DNA of 64,000 nt from Pseudomonas marvdashtae (lineage in GTDB: Bacteria; Pseudomonadota; Gammaproteobacteria; Pseudomonadales; Pseudomonadaceae): positions 186,001-250,000 of the forward strand of contig NZ_JABWQX020000002.1 of assembly GCF_014268655.2 (NCBI RefSeq), given 5' to 3'. The position numbers and the translations under genes are program-made. This document shows positions 34,248 through 44,600 of the stretch, piece by piece. The notes below the pieces were generated by a model. It was given only the letters and a program-made list of their open reading frames with translations. It had not been told where the DNA came from and ran no database searches. The first letter of the stretch is position 1; each line of letters opens with the position of its first letter.

Positions 34248-34799
34248 ATGATGCACAAATTGCTTTTTTCGATGTTCGCGGCGTGGTCATTGAATGCGTT
34301 GGCAGAACTGCCTGTAGTTGCCGATCCGGCTGCGGTACAGGAGCAATTGCAAACCTATTATTTTGACGCCGCTCGACGGGGCGACGTGCCGATGCTCGAT
34401 ACCTTCATCGAGGCCGGCTACTCCCTCGACACCCGGGATGAGAAGGGCTACACCGCATTGATCCTGGCGGCTTATCACGGCCATGCTCGCGCCGTGGAGC
34501 GGTTGTTGGCCGCTGGTGCGGATGCCTGTGCCCAAGACAAACGCGGCAACACCGCCTTGATGGGGGCCATCTTCAAGGGCGAGGTGCAGATCGCGCGTCG
34601 TCTGTTGTCCACCGATTGCAGCCCGGACCAGCGCAATGGCGCGGGACAGACCGCCGCGATGTATGCCGGTCTGTTCAAGCGTGGCGAGTTGCTCGACGCC
34701 TTGAAGGCCAAGGGTGCCGATCTGGAAGCCAGGGATCGGTTGGGCAATACCGCGACGGATCTGGCCAGGGGTGAAATCAGAATGCCGGCCCCGCAGTGA
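34248..34799 (+). CDS. ankB: Periplasmic ankyrin-repeat protein AnkB
   Basis: A 183-residue protein with a signal peptide (MMHKLLFSMFAAWSLNALA) and about four ankyrin repeats (GDVPMLDTFIEAGYSLDTRDEKGYTALILAAYHGHARAVERLLAAGADACAQDKRGNTALMGAIFKGE is the run, seen as repeated G-x-TAL-x-x-A units). In P. aeruginosa AnkB is needed for full KatB activity and is thought to act as a scaffold in the periplasm. The tandem arrangement with katB supports the same role. AAGGAGAGG lies just before ATG 34248. Confidence 0.92.
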   Translation: MMHKLLFSMFAAWSLNALAELPVVADPAAVQEQLQTYYFDAARRGDVPMLDTFIEAGYSLDTRDEKGYTALILAAYHGHARAVERLLAAGADACAQDKRGNTALMGAIFKGEVQIARRLLSTDCSPDQRNGAGQTAAMYAGLFKRGELLDALKAKGADLEARDRLGNTATDLARGEIRMPAPQ

Positions 34800-34840
34800 A
34801 GCCTGGCTAGGCTATCATCGCGGTTTTACCCGGAGGTCAG

Positions 34841-36208
34841 ATGGCCAAGGCAAAGCGCATGTACGGCTGCACCGAGTGCGGCTCGACCTTTCCCAAGTGG
34901 GCCGGCCAGTGCAGTGAATGCGGGGCTTGGAACACCCTGACCGAAACCATGGTGGAAAGCGGCGGGGCGGCGGCGCCTACCGGGCGCACGGGTTGGGCTG
35001 GCCAACAGGCGCAGATCAAGACCCTGGCCGAAGTCAGCGTCGAAGAAATCCCGCGCTTTTCAACGGCCTCCGGCGAATTGGACCGGGTGCTGGGCGGCGG
35101 CCTGGTGGATGGCTCGGTGGTGCTGATCGGTGGTGACCCGGGCATCGGCAAATCGACCATCCTGTTGCAAACCTTGTGCAGCCTGGCCGCGCGCATGCCG
35201 GCGTTGTACGTCACCGGCGAGGAATCCCAGCAACAGGTCGCGATGCGCGCCCGGCGCCTGGGATTGCCCCAGGATCAGTTGCGGGTCATGACCGAAACCT
35301 GCATCGAAACCATCATCGCCACGGCCCGCCTGGAAAAACCCAAGGTCATGGTGATCGACTCGATCCAGACGATTTTCACCGAACAGCTTCAATCGGCCCC
35401 GGGCGGCGTGTCCCAAGTACGCGAAAGCGCGGCGCTGCTGGTGCGTTATGCCAAGCAGAGCGGCACGGCGATTTTCCTGGTGGGGCATGTCACCAAGGAA
35501 GGTGCGCTGGCAGGCCCTCGGGTGCTGGAGCACATGGTTGATACCGTGTTGTATTTCGAAGGCGAATCCGATGGTCGCCTGCGGTTATTGCGGGCGGTGA
35601 AGAATCGCTTCGGTGCGGTCAACGAACTGGGCGTGTTCGGCATGACCGATAAAGGCCTGAAAGAAGTCTCCAACCCTTCGGCGATTTTTCTGACGCGGGC
35701 CCAGGAAGAAGTGCCAGGCAGCGTTGTCATGGCCACGTGGGAAGGGACTCGGCCCATGTTGGTGGAAGTCCAGGCACTGGTGGATGACAGCCACTTGGCG
35801 AACCCACGTCGCGTCACCCTGGGCCTGGATCAGAACCGGCTGGCCATGCTGCTGGCCGTCCTGCACCGGCACGGTGGGATTCCTACCCACGACCAAGATG
35901 TTTTCCTCAACGTCGTGGGCGGCGTCAAAGTGCTGGAGACTGCCTCTGACCTGGCGTTGATGGCGGCGGTCATGTCCAGCTTGCGCAATCGACCCCTACC
36001 CCATGATTTGCTGGTGTTTGGCGAAGTCGGATTGTCAGGCGAAGTCCGACCAGTACCTAGTGGTCAGGAGCGGCTCAAGGAAGCGGCCAAGCATGGCTTC
36101 AAGCGCGCCATCGTGCCCAAGGGCAACGCGCCGAAGGAAGCTCCGGCGGGGTTGCAGATCATTGCCGTGACGCGGCTGGAACAAGCGTTGGATGCGTTGT
36201 TCGAGTAA
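34841..36208 (+). CDS. radA: DNA repair protein RadA/Sms
   Basis: RadA is a RecA-like branch-migration helicase that processes recombination intermediates. The 455-residue protein has a four-Cys zinc finger (CTECGSTFPKWAGQCSECGAW), Walker A GGDPGIGKST, the RadA-specific KNRFG motif (KNRFGAVNELGVF) and a C-terminal Lon-protease-like domain with LPHDLLVFGEVGLSGEVRPV. A GGAGG ribosome binding site precedes ATG 34841. It converges on mapZ with 20 bases between stops. Confidence 0.97.
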   Translation: MAKAKRMYGCTECGSTFPKWAGQCSECGAWNTLTETMVESGGAAAPTGRTGWAGQQAQIKTLAEVSVEEIPRFSTASGELDRVLGGGLVDGSVVLIGGDPGIGKSTILLQTLCSLAARMPALYVTGEESQQQVAMRARRLGLPQDQLRVMTETCIETIIATARLEKPKVMVIDSIQTIFTEQLQSAPGGVSQVRESAALLVRYAKQSGTAIFLVGHVTKEGALAGPRVLEHMVDTVLYFEGESDGRLRLLRAVKNRFGAVNELGVFGMTDKGLKEVSNPSAIFLTRAQEEVPGSVVMATWEGTRPMLVEVQALVDDSHLANPRRVTLGLDQNRLAMLLAVLHRHGGIPTHDQDVFLNVVGGVKVLETASDLALMAAVMSSLRNRPLPHDLLVFGEVGLSGEVRPVPSGQERLKEAAKHGFKRAIVPKGNAPKEAPAGLQIIAVTRLEQALDALFE

Positions 36209-36228
36209 CACAAGGGGAGCACGTTGAT

Positions 36229-36585
36229 TCAGATCTGGATCAACGCCCCCAGCTCCCGCTCCAGCTCGTCATGGTCGGCCAAGTTGAGCTCTACCAATCG
36301 GCGCAAATGTGCAATGGAATCCAAGTCGATGTGTTCGCAGACGAAACCCAAGTGGCCATGGTCGTCGTGAGTCAACCGGACCTCCATCTTGACTTCAGCT
36401 TCAGGGCTTAGATGTATGTCGGCCATGAACGGCTCTTCGGGTTTGCCGAGCCAGGGTTCGGGCTTTTCGATCAGTAGCCCCTTGAGGGACAAATCCAGCA
36501 GCTTTACCGGCCAGATGAACGGCCCTTGGCTCAGTTCGGTCTTGGCATGGAACTCGATTCGTACGAAGCGGCGGCGTTCGCTCAT
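36229..36585 (-). CDS. mapZ: PilZ-domain c-di-GMP receptor MapZ
   Basis: A 118-residue stand-alone PilZ domain. The c-di-GMP switch motif is RRFVR inside SERRRFVRIEFHAKTE, and the second motif is DLSLKG (D-x-S-x-x-G). The C-terminal helix CEHIDLDSIAHLRRLVELNL is close to that of P. aeruginosa PA4608/MapZ, which binds the chemotaxis methyltransferase CheR1 and alters flagellar switching when c-di-GMP is bound. The position next to radA and cstA matches PA4608. ATG 36585 is used; ATG 36609 would add eight residues. It is divergent from cstA. Confidence 0.88.
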   Translation of the reverse strand: MSERRRFVRIEFHAKTELSQGPFIWPVKLLDLSLKGLLIEKPEPWLGKPEEPFMADIHLSPEAEVKMEVRLTHDDHGHLGFVCEHIDLDSIAHLRRLVELNLADHDELERELGALIQI

Positions 36586-36744
36586 TACGTATTCCCTCTG
36601 GAGATTCACTGACTATAGACCCTATGGGCAGGCCATCGTGCCCGTCCGGCCGGTGACAGACGAATGTCGGGGTATGGCCTTTACGCCTGTTAGCGCTAAA
36701 CTCCGGCTGTCTGTCTTTCTGTCCAACCTGGCTGGAATATAAAA

Positions 36745-38811
36745 ATGAACAACAATAATAGCCTGCTACGCCATGTACCCTGGCTACTGCTGGCCGTCGT
36801 AGGGGCGTGCGCCCTGGGCGTCGTCGCCTTGCGCCGCGGAGAGCCGATCAACGCCCTCTGGATCGTCGTCGCAGCCGTGGCCATTTACCTGGTCGCCTAC
36901 CGCTACTACAGCCTCTTCATCGCCAACAACGTAATGCAACTCGATGCGCGCCGGGCCACGCCCGCCGTGCTCAACAACGATGGCCTGGACTTTGTCCCGA
37001 CCAACAAACACATTCTTTTCGGCCACCACTTCGCGGCCATTGCCGGCGCGGGTCCGCTGGTCGGGCCGGTGCTGGCGGCGCAGATGGGCTATCTGCCCGG
37101 CACGCTCTGGCTGATCGCCGGCGTGGTGCTGGCCGGTGCGGTGCAGGACTTCATGGTCCTGTTCCTGTCCACCCGCCGCAACGGTCGCTCCCTGGGCGAC
37201 ATGGTGCGCGAGGAAATGGGCCGCATCCCCGGCACCATCGCGCTGTTCGGCTGCTTCCTGATCATGATCATCATCCTCGCGGTGCTGGCGCTGATCGTGG
37301 TCAAGGCCCTGGCCGAGAGCCCGTGGGGCATTTTCACGGTGATGGCGACCATCCCGATCGCGATGTTCATGGGCATCTATATGCGCTACATCCGCCCGGG
37401 CCGCATCGGTGAAATCTCCCTCATCGGCGTGCTGTTGCTGCTGGGCTCGATCTGGCTCGGTGGCCAGGTTGCCGCGGACCCGGTCTGGGCCAAGGCCTTC
37501 ACCTTCACCGGCGTGCAAATCACCTGGATGCTGATCGGCTATGGCTTCGTCGCTGCGGTGTTGCCGATCTGGCTGATCCTGGCGCCGCGGGACTACCTGT
37601 CCACGTTCCTCAAGATCGGTACCATCATCGCCCTGGCGATCGGCATCCTGGTCACCATGCCCGAGCTGAAAATGCCGGCGCTGACCCAGTTCACCGACGG
37701 CACGGGACCGGTGTGGAAGGGCGGGTTGTTCCCGTTCCTGTTCATCACCATTGCCTGCGGCGCGGTCTCGGGTTTCCATGCGCTGATCTCTTCCGGCACC
37801 ACGCCGAAGATGCTGGATAACGAAGTCAACGCCCGCTACATCGGTTACGGCGGCATGTTGATGGAGTCGTTCGTGGCGATCATGGCGATGGTCGCCGCTT
37901 CGGTGATCGAGCCGGGCGTGTACTTCGCCATGAACAGCCCGGCGGCGATCGTCGGCGGTGACGTGGTGGCCGTGGCGCAAACCATCAGCGGCTGGGGCTT
38001 TGCAATCACCCCCGAGGCGCTGCAAGCGGTGGCCAAGGACATCGGCGAGACCACCATCCTGGCCCGCGCCGGCGGTGCGCCGACCCTGGCGGTGGGTATC
38101 GCGCAGATCCTCCACTCGGTACTGCCGGGTGAGAACACCATGGCGTTCTGGTACCACTTCGCGATCCTGTTCGAAGCGCTGTTCATCCTCACGGCAGTAG
38201 ACGCCGGCACCCGTGCCGGGCGGTTCATGCTGCAGGATCTGCTGGGCTCGTTCGTGCCGGCCCTCAAGCGCACCGAATCCTGGACCGCCAACCTGATCGC
38301 CACCGCCGGCTGCGTCGCGCTGTGGGGTTACTTGCTGTACCAGGGCGTGATCGATCCGCTGGGCGGCATCAACACCTTGTGGCCGCTGTTCGGCATCTCC
38401 AACCAGATGCTGGCCGGTATCGCCCTGATGCTCGCCACCGTGGTGCTGATCAAGATGAAGCGCCAGCGCTACGTCTGGGTCACGCTGCTGCCGGCGGCCT
38501 GGCTGCTGATCTGCACCACCACCGCGGGCCTGATCAAGCTGTTCGACGCCAACCCGGCGATCGGCTTCCTGGCCCTGGCGCGCAAATACAACGATGCCCT
38601 GGCCGCCGGCCAGATCCTGGCCCCGGCCAAGAGCATCGAGCAGATGCAGCACGTGGTGTTCAACGCCTACACCAACGCAACGCTGACGGTGTTGTTCCTG
38701 CTTGTGGTCTTCAGCATCCTGTTCTACGCGCTCAAGGTCGGCATCGCCGCCTGGGGCACGAAAGAACGCACGGACAAAGAAGCGCCATTCCAGGCCCTGC
38801 CGGACGCTTGA
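36745..38811 (+). CDS. cstA: Carbon starvation protein A, pyruvate/peptide transporter
   Basis: A 688-residue inner-membrane protein with about 16-18 helices. LRRGEPINALWIVVAAVAIYLVAYRYYSLFIA and TNKHILFGHHFAAIAGAGPLVGPVLAAQMGYLP are the CstA signature, and IACGAVSGFHALISSGTTPKMLDNE lies in the core. CstA-family proteins take up pyruvate or peptides under carbon limitation and are usually CRP- or CbrB-controlled. It is followed after 15 bases by a small YbdD gene, as in enterobacteria (cstA-ybdD and btsT-yjiX). Confidence 0.95.
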   Translation: MNNNNSLLRHVPWLLLAVVGACALGVVALRRGEPINALWIVVAAVAIYLVAYRYYSLFIANNVMQLDARRATPAVLNNDGLDFVPTNKHILFGHHFAAIAGAGPLVGPVLAAQMGYLPGTLWLIAGVVLAGAVQDFMVLFLSTRRNGRSLGDMVREEMGRIPGTIALFGCFLIMIIILAVLALIVVKALAESPWGIFTVMATIPIAMFMGIYMRYIRPGRIGEISLIGVLLLLGSIWLGGQVAADPVWAKAFTFTGVQITWMLIGYGFVAAVLPIWLILAPRDYLSTFLKIGTIIALAIGILVTMPELKMPALTQFTDGTGPVWKGGLFPFLFITIACGAVSGFHALISSGTTPKMLDNEVNARYIGYGGMLMESFVAIMAMVAASVIEPGVYFAMNSPAAIVGGDVVAVAQTISGWGFAITPEALQAVAKDIGETTILARAGGAPTLAVGIAQILHSVLPGENTMAFWYHFAILFEALFILTAVDAGTRAGRFMLQDLLGSFVPALKRTESWTANLIATAGCVALWGYLLYQGVIDPLGGINTLWPLFGISNQMLAGIALMLATVVLIKMKRQRYVWVTLLPAAWLLICTTTAGLIKLFDANPAIGFLALARKYNDALAAGQILAPAKSIEQMQHVVFNAYTNATLTVLFLLVVFSILFYALKVGIAAWGTKERTDKEAPFQALPDA

Positions 38812-38826
38812 TCGAGGATTGCAACG

Positions 38827-39024
38827 ATGTTCAATGACTTGAGTCGCCTCGGTAAATACCTCGGTCAGGCCGCGCGCCTGATGGTCGGCATGCCCGACTA
38901 CGACAACTACGTCGAGCACATGCAAACCAAGCACCCGGACAAACCGCTGATGGACTACGAGGCGTTCTTCCGAGAACGCCAGGAGGCCCGTTACGGTGGC
39001 AAGGGTGGGCCCAAGTGTTGTTGA
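38827..39024 (+). CDS. ybdD: YbdD/YjiX-family small protein, CstA partner
   Basis: A 65-residue soluble protein of the DUF466 family ([40 protein letters not shown]), with the conserved MPDYDNYV and [11 protein letters not shown] stretches and a C-terminal CC. Family members are always encoded after CstA-type transporters and are thought to help them. It is 15 bases after cstA with GAGG at 38814-38817 as ribosome binding site. Confidence 0.92.
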   Translation: MFNDLSRLGKYLGQAARLMVGMPDYDNYVEHMQTKHPDKPLMDYEAFFRERQEARYGGKGGPKCC

Positions 39025-39036
39025 GTTGAGGTGATG

Positions 39037-39067
39037 ACTGTGGGAGCGAACTGTTCGCTCCCACAGT
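39037..39067 (+). terminator. Terminator-like hairpin after ybdD
   Basis: ACTGTGGGAGCGAA (39037-39050) pairs with TTCGCTCCCACAGT (39054-39067), a perfect 14-base stem, followed by TGTTTTG. It also contains GTGGGAGCGA, a common extragenic palindrome sequence in Pseudomonas, so it may be a REP singlet reused as terminator. Confidence 0.75.
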
Positions 39068-39109
39068 TGTTTTGTGCCCCTTCATTAACTTCTGAACAGG
39101 AGATCCAGT

Positions 39110-40078
39110 TTGTCCTCTCCCATCCCGGTCACGATCCTCAGCGGATTCCTCGGTGCAGGCAAGACCACCTTGCTGCGCCATCTGCTCAAGGCCGAGCACG
39201 GCCTGAAAATCGCTGTGATCGAAAACGAATTCAGCGACGCCGGGATCGACACCCAGCTACTGGGTGACGAGCCGGTGCAAGTCATGACCCTGGCCAACGG
39301 TTGTGTCTGCTGCACGATTCACACCGACCTGACCAAGGCCCTTTATCTACTGCTGGAACGGCTGGACAGCGGGGAAATCCACTTCGATCGCCTGGTGATC
39401 GAATGCACGGGACTGGCCGACCCGGCACCCGTGGCCCAGACCTTTTTCATCGACGAGGATCTGCGCGAGCGCTATATCCTCGACGGCATTCTGACCTTGG
39501 TGGACGCGGCCCACGCCGAAATCCACCTGACCCAGGCCATCGCCCAGGCCCAGGTCGGATTTGCCGACCGGTTGCTCCTGAGCAAGACCGATCTGGTGGA
39601 TGCGGCTCAGGTCAAGGCACTTGGCGAGCGGTTGACGCGCATTAACCGACGGGCGCCGATCCGGGTCGTAGAACACGGCAACATCGACTTGGCCGAACTG
39701 CTCGACATCCGAGGATTCAATCTCAACGCGGACCTGGGCGCCGGGTTCAGTCTTCGTCCGGTTGGCAAGGCAACCACGGGCGATCGAATCAGCAGCCTCG
39801 TGCTGCGCACCGACAAGGCGCTGGATATCGACAAGCTCAGCGAGTTCATGAACCAGCTGCTGGAAGAGCACGGCAAACAATTGCTGCGCTACAAGGGTGT
39901 ACTGAACATCGCAGGTGAACCTCGTCGACTCGTTTTCCAAGGGGTACTCAAGCTGTACGGTTTCGACTGGGACACCGAATGGGCGCCAGGCGAAGCTCGG
40001 GAAAGCGTGATTGTGTTCATAGCCGATGAACTGCCCGAAGAGAAAATCCGTGCGGGTTTTGAAGCAATCCTGCTTTGA
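39110..40078 (+). CDS. yjiA: G3E-family GTPase, YjiA/CobW type metal chaperone
   Basis: A 322-residue P-loop GTPase with GFLGAGKTTLLRHLL at the N-terminus, the metal-binding CxCC motif in NGCVCCTIHTDL, and ECTGLADPAPV in the Walker-B region. The C-terminal CobW domain contains RYKGVLNI. YjiA-like proteins bind zinc or other metals and may deliver them. No ATG precedes the conserved N-terminus: the frame begins at TTG 39110, ten bases after AGGAGA (39098-39103). The same gene order after cstA-ybdD is known in P. aeruginosa (PA4604-PA4606), as I recall. Confidence 0.9.
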   Translation: MSSPIPVTILSGFLGAGKTTLLRHLLKAEHGLKIAVIENEFSDAGIDTQLLGDEPVQVMTLANGCVCCTIHTDLTKALYLLLERLDSGEIHFDRLVIECTGLADPAPVAQTFFIDEDLRERYILDGILTLVDAAHAEIHLTQAIAQAQVGFADRLLLSKTDLVDAAQVKALGERLTRINRRAPIRVVEHGNIDLAELLDIRGFNLNADLGAGFSLRPVGKATTGDRISSLVLRTDKALDIDKLSEFMNQLLEEHGKQLLRYKGVLNIAGEPRRLVFQGVLKLYGFDWDTEWAPGEARESVIVFIADELPEEKIRAGFEAILL

Positions 40079-40174
40079 CCAAAGATATGTGGGCAGACTG
40101 AAAGTACGCGGCTCGCCTTATATCCAGGCGTGCGGGCGCGGGCTTGTTATTTGGACATGTTTCCCTGCGCCAAT

Positions 40175-40211
40175 AAAAAAGACCCACACCTTTCGATGTG
40201 GGTCTTTTTTT
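40175..40211. terminator. Bidirectional terminator between G3E GTPase and glyA
   Basis: AAAAAAGACCCACA (40175-40188) pairs with TGTGGGTCTTTTTT (40197-40210). With an A run before and a T run after, it works for both the GTPase gene and the opposing glyA gene. Confidence 0.93.
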
Positions 40212-40230
40212 ATCGGTTGGACGGGCTAGA

Positions 40231-41484
40231 TCAAGCGCCGTAAACCGGCAGCTTCTTGCAGATAGCCTTGACCTTCTCACGCACGGTGTCGATCACCGCT
40301 TCGTTGTTCAGGTCAGCCAGGATGTCGCAGATCCAGCCGGCCAGTTCCTTGCACTCGGCTTCCTTGAAGCCGCGAGTGGTCACGGCCGGGGTGCCGAAGC
40401 GCAGGCCCGAGGTGACGAACGGGGAGCGTGGATCGTTTGGCACCGAGTTCTTGTTCACGGTGATGAACGCCTTGCCCAGCGCCGCATCGGCGTCTTTGCC
40501 GGAGATGTCCTGCTTGATCAGCGACAGCAGGAACAAGTGGTTCTCAGTACCACCGGACACCACGTCGAAGCCGCGTTCGATGAATACACCGGCCATGGCC
40601 TTGGCGTTTTTCACCACTTGCTGCTGGTAAGTCTTGAACTCAGGCTGCAGGGCCTCTTTGAAGCAGATCGCCTTGGCTGCGATCACGTGCTCCAGCGGAC
40701 CACCTTGCGCGCCTGGGAAGACAGCGGAGTTCAGCTTCTTCTCGATGTCGGCGTTGGCACGGGCGAGGATCAGGCCGCCACGTGGACCGCGCAGGGTCTT
40801 GTGGGTGGTAGTGGTGACAACGTCGGCGAACGGTACGGGGTTCGGATAGACGCCCGCGGCGACCAGACCGGCAACGTGGGCCATGTCGACGAACAGGTAG
40901 GCACCGACTTTATCGGCGATTTCGCGGAAACGCGGAAAGTCGAGGATCTGCGAGTAGGCGGAGAAGCCGGCCACGATCATTTTCGGCTTGTGCTCGAGGG
41001 CCAGGCGCTCGACTTCGTCGTAGTCGATCAGGCCGTTGCCGTCGATGCCGTACTGGATCGCGTTGTACAGCTTGCCCGAGGAGGAAACGCTGGCGCCGTG
41101 GGTCAGGTGACCGCCGTGGGCCAGGCTCATGCCCAGGATGGTGTCACCGGCCGACAGCAGCGCCAGGTATACGGCGGCGTTGGCTTGGGAGCCTGCGTGC
41201 GGCTGGACGTTGGCGTAATCGGCGCCGAACAGCTCCTTGGCGCGGTCGATGGCCAGTTGCTCGACCACGTCGACGTACTCGCAACCACCGTAGTAGCGCT
41301 TGCCCGGGTAGCCTTCGGCGTACTTGTTGGTCAGTACCGAGCCTTGAGCTTCCATCACCGCGGGGCTGGTGTAGTTTTCCGAAGCGATCAGCTCAATGTG
41401 CTCTTCCTGGCGCTGAGCTTCTTGCTCCATGGCGGCAAAGAGATCGGCGTCGTACTTGGCAATAGTCAAATCACGGCTGAACAT
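40231..41484 (-). CDS. glyA: Serine hydroxymethyltransferase
   Basis: GlyA transfers a one-carbon unit from serine to tetrahydrofolate, making glycine. The 417-residue protein contains [36 protein letters not shown] near the N-terminus, [11 protein letters not shown], and the PLP-binding lysine in [16 protein letters not shown] 41484 gives the family start [15 protein letters not shown]; an ATG at 41496 would add four residues. Pseudomonas has several glyA copies; this one next to morA matches the P. aeruginosa PA4602 position. Confidence 0.96.
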   Translation of the reverse strand: MFSRDLTIAKYDADLFAAMEQEAQRQEEHIELIASENYTSPAVMEAQGSVLTNKYAEGYPGKRYYGGCEYVDVVEQLAIDRAKELFGADYANVQPHAGSQANAAVYLALLSAGDTILGMSLAHGGHLTHGASVSSSGKLYNAIQYGIDGNGLIDYDEVERLALEHKPKMIVAGFSAYSQILDFPRFREIADKVGAYLFVDMAHVAGLVAAGVYPNPVPFADVVTTTTHKTLRGPRGGLILARANADIEKKLNSAVFPGAQGGPLEHVIAAKAICFKEALQPEFKTYQQQVVKNAKAMAGVFIERGFDVVSGGTENHLFLLSLIKQDISGKDADAALGKAFITVNKNSVPNDPRSPFVTSGLRFGTPAVTTRGFKEAECKELAGWICDILADLNNEAVIDTVREKVKAICKKLPVYGA

Positions 41485-41612
41485 GGCGGTCCTCAAGGAT
41501 CGGGGCAGAAAAGGGGGGCATTCTAACCCAACCGGTTTTGGAAGGCATATGAAAGGACGTCATGTCGCGGACGAATGGGTTTCACGCACAATCGAGCCGT
41601 GTCCCGGCAGCC

Positions 41613-44600
41613 TCAATCAAGCATGAACAACGCATCGTTGCTGAACTGCGCTTCAAACCGATTGGCCGGCATCGGCCGACCGAACAGGTAGCCCTGGACT
41701 TCGTCGCAGCCATGCTCACGCAGGAATTCCAATTGCTCGTGGGTCTCGACGCCCTCGGCGATCACCGCCAGGTTGAGGCTGTGGGCCATGGCGATGATTG
41801 CCCGGGCGATCTGCGCGTCCTGTTCGCCGGACGGCAGGCCATCGACGAAGGTACGGTCGATCTTCAGCACGTCGATGGGGAATTGCTTGAGGTAGTTGAG
41901 CGATGAATAACCGGTGCCGAAGTCATCCACCGCGATGCTCAGCCCCAGGTTTTTCAAACCGGCCAGGATCTGCATCGCTTCGCTGACCTCACGCATCAGG
42001 ATGCTTTCCGTCAGCTCCAGTTCCAGGCATGCCGGCGGCAGGCCGGTGCTGCGCAGGATATTGGCGATGCGCGTGCCCAGTTGGCCATCGGAGAACTGCC
42101 TGGCCGAGATATTGACCGAGACTTTCGGCACCCTGACCTTGGTCTGGTGCCAGGTCTTGAGCTGGCGACAGGCCTCGCTGATCACCCAGTCGCCGACGTC
42201 CACCACCAGCCCAAGCTCTTCGAGCACCGGGATGAAATCCCCCGGCGGCACCAGTCCGCGACGTGGATGACGCCAGCGCAGCAAGGCTTCGGCACCGGTC
42301 AGGCGCTTACCGTCGCCGCTGAACTGGGGCTGGTAATACAACACGAATTCGTTTTGCTCCAGCGCATGGCGCAGGTCGCTCTCCAGCTCCAGGCGCTCCA
42401 GGGCGCTGGCGTTCATGTCGGCCTGGTAGAACTGGAAATTGTTCTTGCCGCGCTCTTTGGCGTGATACATGGCCGTGTCGGCGTTTTTCATCAATTGGCT
42501 CAGTTCGTTGCCGTCCTGGGGGCTCAGGGCGATGCCGATACTGGCGGTAACGAAAAACTCCCGGCCTTCGAGCACGAATGGCCGGACCAGGCTGGCAAGA
42601 ATCTGTTCGGCCACGGTAATCGCCCGGTTCAGCGCCATTTCCCGACTGGCTCGTGGTTGCAGCAGCAAGGTGAATTCGTCGCCGCCCATGCGCGCCACGG
42701 TGTCGTCGTCAGCCACGCAGCCGAGCAGGCGCGTGGCCATTTCCTTGAGCATCCGATCGCCGGCGGCGTGGCCCAGGGAGTCGTTGATAGGCTTGAAACG
42801 GTCGAGGTCGAGGAACATCAGCACGACCCAGGTTTTCTGCCGCTCGGCCGATTGCAGTGCAGTGTGCAGGCGGTCCTGGAACAGCGTGCGGTTGGGCAGA
42901 TGGGTCAGGGCGTCGTAGTAGGCCAGGCGGTGGATGCGCTGTTCGCTGGCCTTGCGTTCGCTGATGTCGCTGAAGAAACACACGTAGCTGGCCAGGTCGC
43001 CTTCGTCGTCGAGCACCGCAGTGATGCCGACCCAGGCCGGGTAGTGCTCGCCATTGCGGCGCTTGAGCCAGACTTCGCCTTCCCAAGTGCTGTGCTGTTG
43101 CAATTGCTTGAGCACGTAACGCAGGTGAGCTTCCTGTTGGTCATCCACGGTCAGCATGTTGGGCAACTGGTCCAGCACTTGCGATACCGCATAACCGCTG
43201 ACGCGGCTGAACGCTTCGTTGGCCTGGACAATGTAGCCGGCCGGATCGGTGATGAGGATGGCCGAGGTCGAGTGCTCGAATACCGTCGCGGCCATGCGCA
43301 GGTCCTTTTCGGCGCGACGCTGCTGGCTGATGTCCCGGCCTACGCCCAGCACGCCTTCGAACGCGCCATTGTCATCCCAGACCAGCACCAGCCGCAGCTC
43401 GATGGGAATCTTGCGCCCGTCGGCACGCAGGCAGTCGAACAGGAACAACTGGGTCTGCATCTGATTGCGCAGCTCGGCCAGTTGTTCGGGCTTGTCGAGG
43501 GCCTTGCTGACCCGGTCCATGAGGGAATGGATGCCGGTCAGTTGGGCCGGATTGGCGATGGTCGATTGCCAGCCGCTCTGGAAGATCCAATCGGCGGTAT
43601 AGCCCAGCACCGCCTGGACCGACGGACTGACGTAGTTGAGCGACAGCTTGCTGTCGGTGGAGAAAATCACGTCGCTGATGCTTTCGGCGAGCATCCGGTA
43701 GCGTTGCTCGCTGTCGCGCAGCGATTCGCTGGCCTCGATCTGCTCGGTGATGTCCTTGGCCACGCCGATGATCCGGGTTACCTGATCGTAGCGGTCACGC
43801 GCGAGGGCCTGTTCGCGCACTTCGAAGCATCGCCATTTGCCGTCGCGATGACGAAAGCGCAACTGGCATTGAAGCAGTTGCGTATATCCACCCCGTCGCT
43901 GCTCCTGCCGCAGGTTGTGGTAGTGATCGGCATCGTCGCTGTGCAGCAGGATTTCCCAGAAATATTCGCCCATCTGGTGCAGTTCGGTACGGTCGTAACC
44001 GAGCGTCTGGCCCAGGTGATGGTTGCTGAAGATCATCCGCTGGCTGATGACGTCCTGCACATAAAGATGATCCGGGACGGTGCGTACCACGTCGGACCAG
44101 AAACCCTCGCGCTCAAGCAGAGACAGCTCGATCAGCTTGCGGCTGGTGATATCGCTGATGCTCAGGATGACGGCGTTGTAGTCGTCCTGTGTTTCGGGCA
44201 GGCGCAGCACCAGCCACAAGTGCTGATCCCGCCCATGGGCGTCCTGGAGCCTGATTTCCAGTTCCAGTTGCTTGTGCTGGTCAAGCAACGCTTCGAGCAG
44301 TGTCGAGCCGACCGGGTTGTTGTCCTTCGCCGCGTTGCCCACCAGCAATTGCCAGGCCTGTTCACACGAGTCGACATTGAGCAGCTTCAAGGCCATCTGG
44401 TTGACTTCGGTGACGTGCACTTGCTGTTGCAGCTGTTCGAGCTGTTGCGGAATCTGCAGCCAGGCCCGCAGTTGCTCCCCATCGTGCAGGCCGGCCTTGG
44501 CGAAGAACGCCTTGAGTCCGGACAGGTCAAGCACGCAGAGGGCCACGCCGGTGCCCTCGAAGATGTCCTGGTAGCGGCGACGTCCTTCATGCAATTGACG

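Noticed and set aside
36784..38934. 716-codon open frame opposite cstA
   Set aside because: It is low-complexity (His, Gln, Asp, Arg rich) and is a frame shadow of cstA, which has clear family motifs.
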